Source of the DNA: Pseudotabrizicola sediminis
GTDB lineage: Bacteria > Pseudomonadota > Alphaproteobacteria > Rhodobacterales > Rhodobacteraceae
Reading direction: 5' to 3'
Length of the DNA stretch: 64,000 nucleotides
Assembly: GCF_004745575.1 (NCBI RefSeq)
Contig: NZ_RPEM01000001.1
Coordinates: 456,556-520,555 of the forward strand
A model generated the notes under the pieces. That model ran no database searches. It was given only the letters and a program-made list of their open reading frames with translations, and had not been told where the DNA came from. Numbering within the stretch: the first letter of the stretch is position 1; each line of letters starts with the position of its first letter. A program made the translations under genes and the position numbers. Positions 54,147-63,320 of this stretch are shown here, in pieces.

Positions 54147-55156
54147 CATGCCGGGCGGCGCGCTTCGCGTGGCTGCGGGCGGATCGGGATTTCCTTCAGC
54201 AATCCCCCCACCCCCATGGCGGCGATGTCATCATCCCCAAGCGTCAACCCGCAGGCCAGCCGTTCCAGCACCCAGTCGGCCCCGTTCAGCGCCGGGCTGC
54301 GCGCGCAGCCCGGCAGGCCGATCACCGGGCGGTCCCCAAGCTGGCCGTGAAACAGCAGATTGCCCGGGTCCACCGGCATGCCAAACCGCGCGACACGCCC
54401 GCCCGCCCGGCGCAGCGCTTGCGGGGCGGTGTCATGCAGGTCTGATGTGGCCGACCCAGTCAGGATCAGCACCATCGCGCCGGGCAGGCGGGCCATGGCT
54501 CCGGCAAGCGCCGCCTCGTCATGTGCCACCACCTCACACGCCGCCAGCCGCATCCCCAGGGCCCGCAGCCGCGCCTCCACCGCCGCGCGCCCCTTGGCCG
54601 CCAGCTTTGCCGGCAGGCCCGGAACCTCGGTCAGGATCAGCCCGGCATCGGGCAGCGCCACCGGATGCACCTTTATGGCCGCGCGCGCCAGATCACAGGA
54701 CCGGACAAGGGACACCTCGGGCACGCTGTAGCTGATGATCTTGACCGTGCCCACCAAAGTGCCCGCCTCCACCCGGGTATAGGGCGCAAGCGTGGCCAGT
54801 GTGATCGACGGGTCCACCCGGTTCAGCGCGTGGATCGCCGCCGCATCAAGCCCCACCACACCGGGTCCGATGGCATTCAGATTGACCCGCCCGGTAAAGG
54901 CGGTGGTGACCGCCAGCCCGGCGGCACCCGGATCAGGCACCAGCGCCCGCGCCAGCCGCGTCGCGGCGTGGTCCTCCGCCACATCGCCGGGTTCCAGCCG
55001 CGCCACCGTCACCTGTGTGACCCCTGCCGCCCGCAATAGCGCAAGCTCGCCCGCGCCCAGAACCACACCCTTGCGCAACCGCCCTGCGCCCTCCAGCACC
55101 GAATGCGCCAGCACAGCGCCCTCGGCCAGGTCCAGCGGCACTTCGGCAAAGATCAC
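54146..55156 (-). CDS. Molybdopterin-binding protein (MoeA/MoCF-like)
   Basis: A 336-residue protein. The C-terminal half is a MoCF-type molybdopterin-binding domain, seen as VLILTGSATSDLHDTAPQALRRAGG and FHGQLGDRPVIGLPGCARSPALNGADWVLERLACG. The N-terminal IFAEVPLDLAEGAVLAHSV resembles MoeA-like proteins. It starts at GTG inside the XdhC stop (GTGA), so both are co-translated. It probably prepares cofactor for a molybdenum hydroxylase. Confidence 0.78.
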   Translation of the reverse strand: MIFAEVPLDLAEGAVLAHSVLEGAGRLRKGVVLGAGELALLRAAGVTQVTVARLEPGDVAEDHAATRLARALVPDPGAAGLAVTTAFTGRVNLNAIGPGVVGLDAAAIHALNRVDPSITLATLAPYTRVEAGTLVGTVKIISYSVPEVSLVRSCDLARAAIKVHPVALPDAGLILTEVPGLPAKLAAKGRAAVEARLRALGMRLAACEVVAHDEAALAGAMARLPGAMVLILTGSATSDLHDTAPQALRRAGGRVARFGMPVDPGNLLFHGQLGDRPVIGLPGCARSPALNGADWVLERLACGLTLGDDDIAAMGVGGLLKEIPIRPQPREARRPA

Positions 55157-56145
55157 GGCACGCTCCGCAAGACCTGGGTGATCTGTGCCAGGATCGAGAC
55201 CGCAATTTCCGCCGGGGTCTTCGCCCCGATGTTCAGGCCCACCGGCGCGTGAATGCGGGCGATATCCGCGTCTGATACCCCCGCCGCCCGCAACCGATCC
55301 AGCCGTTTGGCATGGGTGCGGGTCGATCCGAGGCAGCCAAGATAGAAGCACGGGCTTTGCAGCGCCGCCATGATTGCCGGGTCGTCCAGCTTGGCATCAT
55401 GGGTCAGCGTCACCACCGCCGTGCGCGCATCGGGGGCCAGTGCCGTCATCGCCTCATCCGGCCAGTCTTCGGAAATCACCTCACCCGGAAACCGCTCCGC
55501 GCTGCCAAAGGCCGCGCGCGGGTCGATCAGCGTTGGCGCATAGCCACAGGCGCGCGCCATGGTCAGCAAGGGTTGCGCAATATGCACCGCCCCCACCACG
55601 ATCAGCCGCAGGCCGGGGTTCTGCACCGCAATGAAGCGCCCGTCCTCCTCCATCCCGGATTTGTCCGACCGCAGCCGCGCATCCACAGCCTGGTCCTGCC
55701 CCGGTCGCACCAATCCGCGCGTCCAGGCCTCCAGCGCGACAGTATAGGCGCATGCCTGCCGCCCCGCCCGCGCCGCCACCAGCGTCTCCAGCATCGCGGG
55801 CGGCAGGCGGGCACCACCTTCCCCAACAGGCTCCACCAGCACCCGGATGGTGCCGCCACAGGCCAGACCCACGGCGAATGCGCTGTCGTCGCTGACCCCG
55901 AAGGTCAGCAGGCGCGGCACGCCATCGGCCATCGCTTCCAGCGCCTCGGCCACCACCGCGCCCTCGACACAGCCGCCGGACACCGACCCCATGATCTGCC
56001 CGGTGCCCGACACCGCCAGCTGACTGCCCGCCTGACGCGGCGCAGAACCCCATGTTTCCACCACCGTGGCCAGCGCCGCCCCCTGCCCGACCAGGTACCA
56101 GTCCAGCGCAATTTCGGGGATACGGTCGTGATCGGCTGGGGTCAT
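55153..56145 (-). CDS. XdhC/CoxF-family molybdenum enzyme maturation factor
   Basis: A 330-residue XdhC-type protein. The N-terminal XdhC part has TWGSAPRQAGSQLAVSGTGQIMGSVSGGCVEGAVV; the C-terminal NAD(P)-fold part has LIVVGAVHIAQPLLTMARACGYAPTLIDPR and HAPVGLNIGAKTPAEIAVSILA. XdhC proteins bind and sulfurate the molybdenum cofactor and pass it to xanthine dehydrogenase or CO dehydrogenase-like enzymes. GAGG precedes the ATG. The enzyme it serves is not in the window. Confidence 0.88.
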   Translation of the reverse strand: MTPADHDRIPEIALDWYLVGQGAALATVVETWGSAPRQAGSQLAVSGTGQIMGSVSGGCVEGAVVAEALEAMADGVPRLLTFGVSDDSAFAVGLACGGTIRVLVEPVGEGGARLPPAMLETLVAARAGRQACAYTVALEAWTRGLVRPGQDQAVDARLRSDKSGMEEDGRFIAVQNPGLRLIVVGAVHIAQPLLTMARACGYAPTLIDPRAAFGSAERFPGEVISEDWPDEAMTALAPDARTAVVTLTHDAKLDDPAIMAALQSPCFYLGCLGSTRTHAKRLDRLRAAGVSDADIARIHAPVGLNIGAKTPAEIAVSILAQITQVLRSVP

Positions 56146-56289
56146 GTCATCCTCGGGTGCGGGGCCTGATCTGTGCCTCATTATGGGCCAGCCCCCGCAG
56201 CCATGCCACTGGCAAAAGGTGCCATACCCTCACATGCGAACGCCGCAGGGGGTTTCCCTGCGGCGTACACGTTCAATCCAACCCTCGGG

Positions 56290-58362
56290 TCAGCGCAGCG
56301 AGGCAGACCGCATCAGCGGCGTCACCACCCGCACGGCGGCGCGGCGGTTACGCACTTCATCCGCCTGCGTGTCGATGCGCAACTCATTCTCGCCATAGCC
56401 TTGCACCACCATGTTTTCCGGCGGGATATCGTAATACTCGGTCAGGGCCAGGGCCACCGACTCGGCCCGACGGTCCGACAGCGTCAGGTTGTAAGACGCC
56501 GACCCGACCGCATCGGTATGCCCTTCGATCAGGAACACCTCACCCGGATTGTCGCGCAGGATATCATCCATGATCCGGCCCAAAGACGCCAGTTTGCGCG
56601 CCTCGCTTGGCCGGATGACGGCCGAGCCGGAGGCAAAGGTGATGTTGTCCACGTCGATGGTTGCCGCCAGTTCGCGCACCTGCGGGATCTCGCGGATCTG
56701 ACGCAGGCTGAAGGTCCGGCCCAAAGCGCGGGCCTCGTCGCGGGCAAGGGCGGCTTTCAGCGCGGCATTGCTGTCATTGGTCGAGATCGTCACCCGGTCA
56801 GGGCGCGGACGTGGCAGGGTCGAGATGTCGATGCGCTCTTCGCGCACCAGATCGTCGATCAGCACAATCTCGTTGCCACGGCTGTCATAGGTGGCGCGGC
56901 GCAGCACCCGGCCCGAGGCATCACGGATGGTCACAACCTGTGCCCCGTCTTGACGGTCAACTGTGGTGCGGGTCGAACCGTCATTGAACGTCTCGGTCCG
57001 CACGGTTGAACCGGGACGCCGCAGCAGCGTGTCATCGTCCTTGTAGACCGAGAAGTTGCCCTGCGGGTCGCGCACGACAACCCGGTCGCCGGTGTTTTCC
57101 ACCACTTCGCGCCCGTCGCTCAGCACCTTGCCCACCACAAGCGCGCCCAGCGCCAGCAAGCCGACCTTTTCCAGGTTCGACAGGCCCGAACGCTGGTTGT
57201 TGCCAACGGCGGTGGGGGCTGCGGCGAATTCCTGTGCCGAAGACCGGGCATCGGCTTCGGTCACGGTGGTCGTCGTCACACTTTCCGGTTCCGGCTGGGC
57301 TGCCGGTGCCTCTGTGGTTGCGGCGGTGCCATCGGCGGCGGTGCCTGCGACCAGACCCGCTGCAGCGGCGGCGGCGGCAAGTCCGGTCAGCACATCGCTG
57401 CCGTCCCCGCCTGCATCCGTCGCGTCAGGCGCGGACAGCAGATTGAGCAGGCTTTGGTTTTCTTCCTCGGTCACGACTGGCGCTTCCACCGGTTCGGCTT
57501 CTGCAATTGCCTGAGCGGCTTGTTCGGCAGCCACTGCCGCCGCCGCTTCTGCCGCAATCGCGGCCTCTTCGGCTTGCGCAGCGGCCAGAGCATCCTCTTC
57601 GGCCAGCGCTTCGGCTTCGGCCGTTGCAGCTGCATCCGCCTCGGCATCCACTTCGGCGGTGGCTTCTGCCCCTGCCTCTGCCGGAACGGCAGGGTCAACC
57701 GGTACCTCGGCCTCCGCTGCGGCCTCTGCTGCAACAGCGGCTTCCAGCTCTGCAGCGGCCTCTGCTTCGGCCAGGGCCGCGGCGTCTTCTGCTTCTGCTG
57801 CGGCCGCCTCTGCCGCCAGTGCTTCTGCTGCCGCCGCTTCTGCTGCAGCTGCCTCTTCAGCAGCGCCAGCCTCTGCTGCTGCCGCCGCTGCTGCTTCTTC
57901 AGCTGCCGCTGCTTCCGCCGCAGCCGTGGCCTCGGCTGCTGCAGCGTCTTCCGCCGCCGCCGCTTGCGCTGCTTGCTCTACCGCTGCGGCCTCTGCCGCC
58001 GCTGCTTCCGCCTCTGCGGCTGCCGCCGCGTCTGCCTCTGCGGCTGCCGCCGCTTCGGCTTCTGCTTCTGCCGCTGCTGCTTCTTCCAGTGCCAGAGCTT
58101 CGGCCAGGGCCGCTTCTTCGGCCGCCGCAACCTCGGCAATCAGCTCGTCTGCATTACCGGCAACAACCTGTTCGGTGATCAGCGCGATGTCACAGGTCTG
58201 GCCCGCGGCCACCGAACACAGCAGGGCCCCGTCTTCGGCAAGAACCGACCCATCCTCGGAAACAGTCAGATTGGCCGACAGATCCTGCGCCATCAGCGGC
58301 CAGGGCTGAATGGGGGTCAGGGCGAGCGACAAAACCGCAGTGGTGGAGAGCAAACGTTTCAT
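56290..58362 (-). CDS. OmpA-family protein with long alanine-rich domain
   Basis: A 690-residue outer-membrane or periplasmic protein. A signal peptide (about 1-25) is followed by about 250 residues almost entirely of Ala and Glu, likely one very long helix or coiled coil, then a TTTTVTEAD linker, a hydrophobic VGLLALGALVVGKVL segment, a beta-rich part, and a C-terminal OmpA peptidoglycan-binding domain (about 570-685) with EGHTDAVGSASYNLTLSDRRAESV. AAAGGAAG supports the start. It probably links the envelope layers. Confidence 0.85.
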   Translation of the reverse strand: MKRLLSTTAVLSLALTPIQPWPLMAQDLSANLTVSEDGSVLAEDGALLCSVAAGQTCDIALITEQVVAGNADELIAEVAAAEEAALAEALALEEAAAAEAEAEAAAAAEADAAAAAEAEAAAAEAAAVEQAAQAAAAEDAAAAEATAAAEAAAAEEAAAAAAAEAGAAEEAAAAEAAAAEALAAEAAAAEAEDAAALAEAEAAAELEAAVAAEAAAEAEVPVDPAVPAEAGAEATAEVDAEADAAATAEAEALAEEDALAAAQAEEAAIAAEAAAAVAAEQAAQAIAEAEPVEAPVVTEEENQSLLNLLSAPDATDAGGDGSDVLTGLAAAAAAAGLVAGTAADGTAATTEAPAAQPEPESVTTTTVTEADARSSAQEFAAAPTAVGNNQRSGLSNLEKVGLLALGALVVGKVLSDGREVVENTGDRVVVRDPQGNFSVYKDDDTLLRRPGSTVRTETFNDGSTRTTVDRQDGAQVVTIRDASGRVLRRATYDSRGNEIVLIDDLVREERIDISTLPRPRPDRVTISTNDSNAALKAALARDEARALGRTFSLRQIREIPQVRELAATIDVDNITFASGSAVIRPSEARKLASLGRIMDDILRDNPGEVFLIEGHTDAVGSASYNLTLSDRRAESVALALTEYYDIPPENMVVQGYGENELRIDTQADEVRNRRAAVRVVTPLMRSASLR

Positions 58363-58521
58363 GGTCTTCCTTTCGCATGGGATCGGTCCGGTCGCATCTG
58401 CGATTCGAACCGCCGTTGAGCATGGCCGGACCTTGGGGCGATGCGCGTTGCTATGCGATATCACCCCCCGGTATCGGCATAACACGCGTCAACTCTGTGC
58501 CCCTAACGCGCATCCTGGGCA

Positions 58522-59793
58522 TCAGGTTCCCGACAGCAACCGCATAAGACGCGCCTTTTCGCCACCGTCCCGGTCCGACCCGTCTTCGTGCCCGGACAAC
58601 ACCGCACCCAAAGCCTCCAGCGAGGCCACCGAATGCCCGGCCCGGAACGCATCACAATGCGGCAGCATCGCCCTGATGCCCTGTGCCTTCGGGGCAAAAC
58701 CATCCCAGCGCAAGAGCGGGTTCAGCCAGATCAGCCGACGGCACGACAGGTGCAGCCGTTCCATCGCCTTGGCAAGCGCGCCGCTGTCATCGCGGTCCAG
58801 CCCGTCGGTGATCAGCAACACCACAGCACCCTGCCCCAGCACCCGGCGCGACCAGTCGCGGTTGAACTCGGCCAGACAGGCCCCGATGCGGGTGCCGCCC
58901 GACCAGTCCTGCGCCTCGGCCCCCGCCGCCCGCAGGGCTGCATCGACATCGCGGGTCTTCAGATGCCGGGTGATGTTGGTCAGCCGCGTGCCAAAGGTAA
59001 AACCATGCACCTGCGCCCAGCCCTGCCCCTGCCGGTTCGCCACCGCATGGATGAAATGCAAAGCCATCCGGCTGTACTGGCTCATCGAGCCAGAGATATC
59101 GCACAGCACCACAAGGTTCGGCCAGCGCAGGCGCGGGGCCCGCATCGCCAGCTGCGTGATCTCGCCACCCTGCCGCAGACTGGCGCGCAACGTGCGGCGC
59201 AGATCGACCTGCGCCCCTGTCGCCGACGTCCGGCTGCGCCGGGTGATCAGCGGCTTGACCGGCAGCGACAGCCGCGCCAGCATTGCCTTGGCCTGTGCCA
59301 TTTCCTCCACCGACATCTGCTCGAAATCCAGCGACTTCAGCCGTTCTTCCTGACTCATGGTGGCCGAAGCGTCGATGTCGATCCGGTCTTCACCCGGGTC
59401 AGCAGGCGCGGGCAGATCCCGCTCCACCCCGTCCAGCAGCGCCTGCGCCGCCCGCTTTTCCGCAGCCTGCGCTGCGCGGTCTTCCTGCAGACCCTGGATC
59501 GCGGGCAGCAACAGGCTCATCATGTGATCGAGATACTTCGGATCGCGCCAGAACAGCCGGAACACCTGCTCGAACACCACCCGTTCTTCGGGCCGGCTGA
59601 CAAAACAGGCGTGCAGGGTCCAGTAGAAATCGGCCCGCCCGGAAAAACCCGCAACCTCGACCGCGCGCACCGCATCCAGCACCCGCCCCGGCCCGATCGG
59701 CAGCCCGGCCTTGCGGAGCGCCCGCGCAAAATGGGCGATGTTCTGCGCCAGCTTGCCGTCATCTGGAATGGTCAGCGGAGCATAGGTTGCCAT
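58522..59793 (-). CDS. VWA-domain protein, CoxE-like
   Basis: A 423-residue protein with a C-terminal VWA domain. The metal site is CDISGSMSQYS (D232, full DxSxS), with GGTRIGACLAEF and LLITDGLDRDD as the other metal loops. The N-terminal half is the CoxE-type helical part. It pairs with the CoxD-like ATPase 86 bases upstream. In known systems the CoxD-CoxE pair builds the CuSMoO2 centre of CO dehydrogenase. Confidence 0.9.
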   Translation of the reverse strand: MATYAPLTIPDDGKLAQNIAHFARALRKAGLPIGPGRVLDAVRAVEVAGFSGRADFYWTLHACFVSRPEERVVFEQVFRLFWRDPKYLDHMMSLLLPAIQGLQEDRAAQAAEKRAAQALLDGVERDLPAPADPGEDRIDIDASATMSQEERLKSLDFEQMSVEEMAQAKAMLARLSLPVKPLITRRSRTSATGAQVDLRRTLRASLRQGGEITQLAMRAPRLRWPNLVVLCDISGSMSQYSRMALHFIHAVANRQGQGWAQVHGFTFGTRLTNITRHLKTRDVDAALRAAGAEAQDWSGGTRIGACLAEFNRDWSRRVLGQGAVVLLITDGLDRDDSGALAKAMERLHLSCRRLIWLNPLLRWDGFAPKAQGIRAMLPHCDAFRAGHSVASLEALGAVLSGHEDGSDRDGGEKARLMRLLSGT

Positions 59794-59801
59794 CGTTGCG
59801 A

Positions 59802-59859
59802 CCGGGGGGTTTCACACCCCCCGGACCCCCCGTGGGATATTTATGAACAGATGATGAAC
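59802..59859 (+). repeat. Dispersed intergenic repeat, copy 2
   Basis: CCGGGGGGT-TTCAC-ACCCCCCGG is a strong 9-bp hairpin (59802-59824), followed by GGGATATTTATGAACAGATG at 59834 on. The second part is the same as in the edd-eda gap but for one base. It separates the CoxD- and CoxE-like genes. Confidence 0.6.
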
Positions 59860-59879
59860 AAGTGAGGTGTAGGAACTGG

Positions 59880-60782
59880 TCATGCCGGAGCCAGCTCTTT
59901 ACGGACCTGATCGAGCAGGCGCTTGGCCTCGGACCCCTGAATTTTCTGGATATCGTCCTGATATTTCAGGATCGCCCCCAAGGTGTCGGCAATCACTTCC
60001 GGCGACAGGGCGATCACATCCAGCGCCAGCAGGCATTTGGCCCAGTCGATGGTTTCGGCCACGCCGGGCTTTTTGAACAGATCCTCGCGCCGCAGCCGCT
60101 GCACAAAGCCCACAATCTCGCGGCTCAGCGTCTCTTGTGCCTCTGGCGCGCGGGCGTGCAGGATCTCCATCTCGCGGGTGAAGTCGGGGTAATCCACCCA
60201 ATGATAAAGGCAGCGGCGTTTGAGCGCATCATGCACCTCGCGCGTGCGGTTCGAGGTCAGGATCACGATGGGGGGTTCAGGCGCGCTTATGGTGCCAAGC
60301 TCGGGGATGGAGACCTGCGCTTCGGACAGGGCCTCCAGCAGGAACGCCTCGAACGGCGCATCGGTGCGGTCGATCTCGTCGATCAGCAGCACCGGCGCGC
60401 CGCCCGGTTGCGGGCGCATCGCCGCCAGCAGCGGGCGTTCGATCAGGTACTCTTCGGTGAAAAGGTCTGCCTTCGCGGCGCTGCCGCCCGTGGCTTCCGC
60501 CGCGCGGATCGCCACCATCTGCGCGGCAAAGTTCCACTCTGCTACCGCCGAAGCCTGATCGAGGCCTTCATAGCATTGCAGTCGGATCAGCCGCCGCCCC
60601 AGCGCCGTGGCCAGCGTCTTGGCAATTTCGGTCTTGCCGACGCCCGCCTCGCCTTCCAGAAACAAGGGCCGCCCCAGCTTCAGCGACAAGAACACCACCG
60701 TGGCCAGCGCCCGGCTGGCAACATAGCCCTGCCCTGCAAGCATCTCTTCTGTCGCGTCAATCGTGGCCGGAACGGCTGTCAC
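59880..60782 (-). CDS. MoxR-family AAA+ ATPase, CoxD-like
   Basis: A 300-residue ATPase. Walker A is GEAGVGKT (44-51), Walker B LLIDEID (132-138), sensor 1 VILTSNRTREVHDALKRRC. GTG is the likely start, since GGGGAGGA lies seven bases before it; an ATG further upstream reads through that site. CoxD-type ATPases act with CoxE on molybdenum hydroxylases. With XdhC and the MoeA-like protein it makes a cofactor-insertion set. Confidence 0.88.
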   Translation of the reverse strand: MTAVPATIDATEEMLAGQGYVASRALATVVFLSLKLGRPLFLEGEAGVGKTEIAKTLATALGRRLIRLQCYEGLDQASAVAEWNFAAQMVAIRAAEATGGSAAKADLFTEEYLIERPLLAAMRPQPGGAPVLLIDEIDRTDAPFEAFLLEALSEAQVSIPELGTISAPEPPIVILTSNRTREVHDALKRRCLYHWVDYPDFTREMEILHARAPEAQETLSREIVGFVQRLRREDLFKKPGVAETIDWAKCLLALDVIALSPEVIADTLGAILKYQDDIQKIQGSEAKRLLDQVRKELAPA

Positions 60783-60929
60783 ACGGCATCCTCCCCTAGG
60801 GTGCGCCATGCTGGTCAGAACGCCCGGCGGGGTCAAGCAGGCAAGCGCCCGGCTACGACCAAGGCAGTAGTCAGCGCTTAGGATGGCGCCTGTGTCAGAT
60901 AATCCGCGCTAAACGTCCGCCCGCTGCCG

Positions 60930-63137
60930 TCACAGACCCAGCATCCCCTGCCGGATGTAGCGGTGATCGCCCCGCGTCAGCACCCATCGCCCCAGCTTGC
61001 GCGCCAGATCGGGGCGGCCCCGGTCCAGTGCGCGCTTGAACAGTTCGCGCTGATAGCGGGCAAAGCTGCGGCGGGCGCGCAGGGTGCGGTAGAATTCAAG
61101 TTCGGACAGTGTGCCGTTCAGCGCGGCCAGCGTGATCGGCGCAAGGATGCCCATCTGGTGCAGGCTGGACCCAAGCCGGTGCCCCAGCAAGGGCGCGCGC
61201 AGCTTGACCACATTCGCGCCGCTGAACCGGTCGGCATGGGCGGCATCCAGCGGCTCGTAGGGGTCATAAAGCAGGAACACCCGGCCCGCCGCCTGCGCAG
61301 CCTGCGCCGCATCACCGTAGGGGCCGGAATAATCGCGGCCCCAAGCGGTGTGGTAGCGGGTTTCCCAAGGCACCAGGGCCTTGTCCAGCGTGGATTGCGG
61401 CGAGATCGCCACCACATCCGCCCCCGGACAGGCGGCGGAAAAGGCGCAGGCGGCATAGCCCCCCATCGAGGCGCCGTAGAACACCACCCGCTTGAACGGC
61501 CTGAAAAAACCGGCGTCGCGCAGCGCATCGAACTGCTGCCAGACCCAGGGGTCGCGATACCAGGTCCAGCCGTTCGCCATCACCCCCAGCATCGACCAGC
61601 CCTGCTTTTCGATGAAGGAAAACCCCCAGGGGCGGCGGTCTTCGCGCTTGCCCATGGCAATGTCGAGGTTGTCGAAGGTTACCACCAGCGTGTCAGAGCG
61701 TTGGATGAACAGAAACGAATGGTCCGGGCTTTCGCGGAAGAACCCGTCTTCGCCGGCCAGCGTTTTGGCAATCGCCGCCCAGCCGCCATCTTGCGGCACT
61801 TTGGCCGCAACCTGCGGCCCGGCGCGGAACAGCGCGCGGGTGATGGTCACACCGTCCGCCTCGCGCACCGTCAGCGACTCGCACCTGCCATAGTCGTTCA
61901 GCAACGGATAGCTGCCCGAGCCTTTGCGGATATCCGTCAGCATCTGTGTACCCGCATGAAGTGACGCTTCAAGAACGGGCTGCAGATGCTTGATCTTGTT
62001 GACATCTCCGAACCCGGACAGATTGGCGATCACCTCCACCGGACGCAAATCGGCGGGGCGTGCGATCCGCCTGATCCTTGTCTCGGGCACGCCATGGGCG
62101 GTCAGAAAGGCGATATAGGGAGCAACCCAGGGCGAGGCGGTGGCGGGCCAGTTGCCCTTGTGGTCCAGATCGATCAGATCAATCTCACAATCCCACCGGC
62201 TCCATGCCGCCAACGCCACAGATTGCGCATTGCCCCCGACATCGGCAAAGGCGGACACGTCGCCGCAGTCCAGACGGTGGATCAGACCGGCATCGAACAC
62301 ATGTTTGCCGCGCCCTTTGATCGGCGCGGCCTCTGCCGATATCTGATGCAAGACCAACAGCTTGTGCAGGTAACTTCCAACGGGAGGCAGACCGTGGTGG
62401 CGCAGGCCGAGTTCGCGCTTGTTCGAGGCCCAGAGGTGCAGCGCCGTGGTGCGCGGGGTGATCATCGCTTCGGCCACCGCTGCAGGTCGCAGGAATTTCA
62501 GCCGGTTGGGAAAGGTGACCGGGTAGAACGCATCCAGCGGCTGCACCTTGCCCGCCAGACCTAGCGCATGGGTGAAATGGGTGATCATCATCGGCCCCCA
62601 GACCCCCCAGGGCTGCTGGCTGACATGCACAGGTCGCCCCGCCGCCGCCGCCGCGCGATAATCGTCCTGCAGCCTGCCCTTCACAAAGGGCGGAATGGCA
62701 TGAACGTCCGAGGTATAGTTCAGCATCGCCTGCAACAACGGCCCGTCCGCAGGCAGGCCCAGCACGGCATTGTTCACCCGCGCGCCGCCCGGCAGTTCAA
62801 ATCCCATCACATGATCTTCGTCATAGGTCATCGGGCGCAGGCAGTAGACGTCGGTATCAACCCAGATCATCCCCGGATTGCGCGCGATCATGTGCAGCCG
62901 GAACAGATCGGCAAACAGCGCAAAGCTGTCTTTCTTTTCATATTTCAGAAAGGTGTCAGTCTCCAACACCTCGCGCCCATCACGCAAGATCACCCCTGCG
63001 GGGACATTGGGGATCGGCTCGTAGGAAAACAGCGTGATGGGCTGCCCCCGGTCGACAAAGGATTTCAGGCACAGCTGTTCCATCCAGGACAGGCTGCCGC
63101 CGATCCACAAGGTGCCGACCTCCCTGACCCTGCCCAT
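60930..63137 (-). CDS. Three-part fusion: glycosyltransferase, methyltransferase-like, alpha/beta hydrolase
   Basis: A 735-residue protein. Residues 1-270 are a glycosyltransferase of the sugar-binding DXD type (WVDTDVYCLRPM, D94 and D96; NNAVLGLPADGPLLQAML follows). Residues 280-430 resemble a SAM fold (SAFADVGGNAQSVALAAW, then IDLIDLDHKGNW). Residues 440-735 include an esterase-type elbow FYGASMGGYAACAFS (GASMGG 555-560). It probably builds or decorates a surface polysaccharide. The start has only a weak Shine-Dalgarno. Confidence 0.72.
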   Translation of the reverse strand: MGRVREVGTLWIGGSLSWMEQLCLKSFVDRGQPITLFSYEPIPNVPAGVILRDGREVLETDTFLKYEKKDSFALFADLFRLHMIARNPGMIWVDTDVYCLRPMTYDEDHVMGFELPGGARVNNAVLGLPADGPLLQAMLNYTSDVHAIPPFVKGRLQDDYRAAAAAGRPVHVSQQPWGVWGPMMITHFTHALGLAGKVQPLDAFYPVTFPNRLKFLRPAAVAEAMITPRTTALHLWASNKRELGLRHHGLPPVGSYLHKLLVLHQISAEAAPIKGRGKHVFDAGLIHRLDCGDVSAFADVGGNAQSVALAAWSRWDCEIDLIDLDHKGNWPATASPWVAPYIAFLTAHGVPETRIRRIARPADLRPVEVIANLSGFGDVNKIKHLQPVLEASLHAGTQMLTDIRKGSGSYPLLNDYGRCESLTVREADGVTITRALFRAGPQVAAKVPQDGGWAAIAKTLAGEDGFFRESPDHSFLFIQRSDTLVVTFDNLDIAMGKREDRRPWGFSFIEKQGWSMLGVMANGWTWYRDPWVWQQFDALRDAGFFRPFKRVVFYGASMGGYAACAFSAACPGADVVAISPQSTLDKALVPWETRYHTAWGRDYSGPYGDAAQAAQAAGRVFLLYDPYEPLDAAHADRFSGANVVKLRAPLLGHRLGSSLHQMGILAPITLAALNGTLSELEFYRTLRARRSFARYQRELFKRALDRGRPDLARKLGRWVLTRGDHRYIRQGMLGL

Positions 63138-63320
63138 GCCCGACGCCAACCCCACAACCGGCCCATCACTGTTGGCCGCCACGCACCAGTCTGACGAAAT
63201 TACAGCGCTTTGCCAAGCGATTGGCACACGGCATAGGGGCTTTGCTTTGCCGTGATCCTGCCAACATGCTATGCCATCTGCCAAAGCGGCAGCAGACCGC
63301 AGGCAAAAAGGGGGCGGGGC

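Noticed and set aside
52700-58362. Alanine-rich frames on the opposite strand as genes
   Set aside because: Long open frames opposite the Ala/Glu runs come from the GC-rich repeat code (GCN/GAN complements) and lack ribosome-binding sites and recognisable domains.
63211-63255. Sigma-54 promoter (TGGCAC...TTGC) before the last gene
   Set aside because: The spacing between GG and GC elements is wrong for a -24/-12 promoter.
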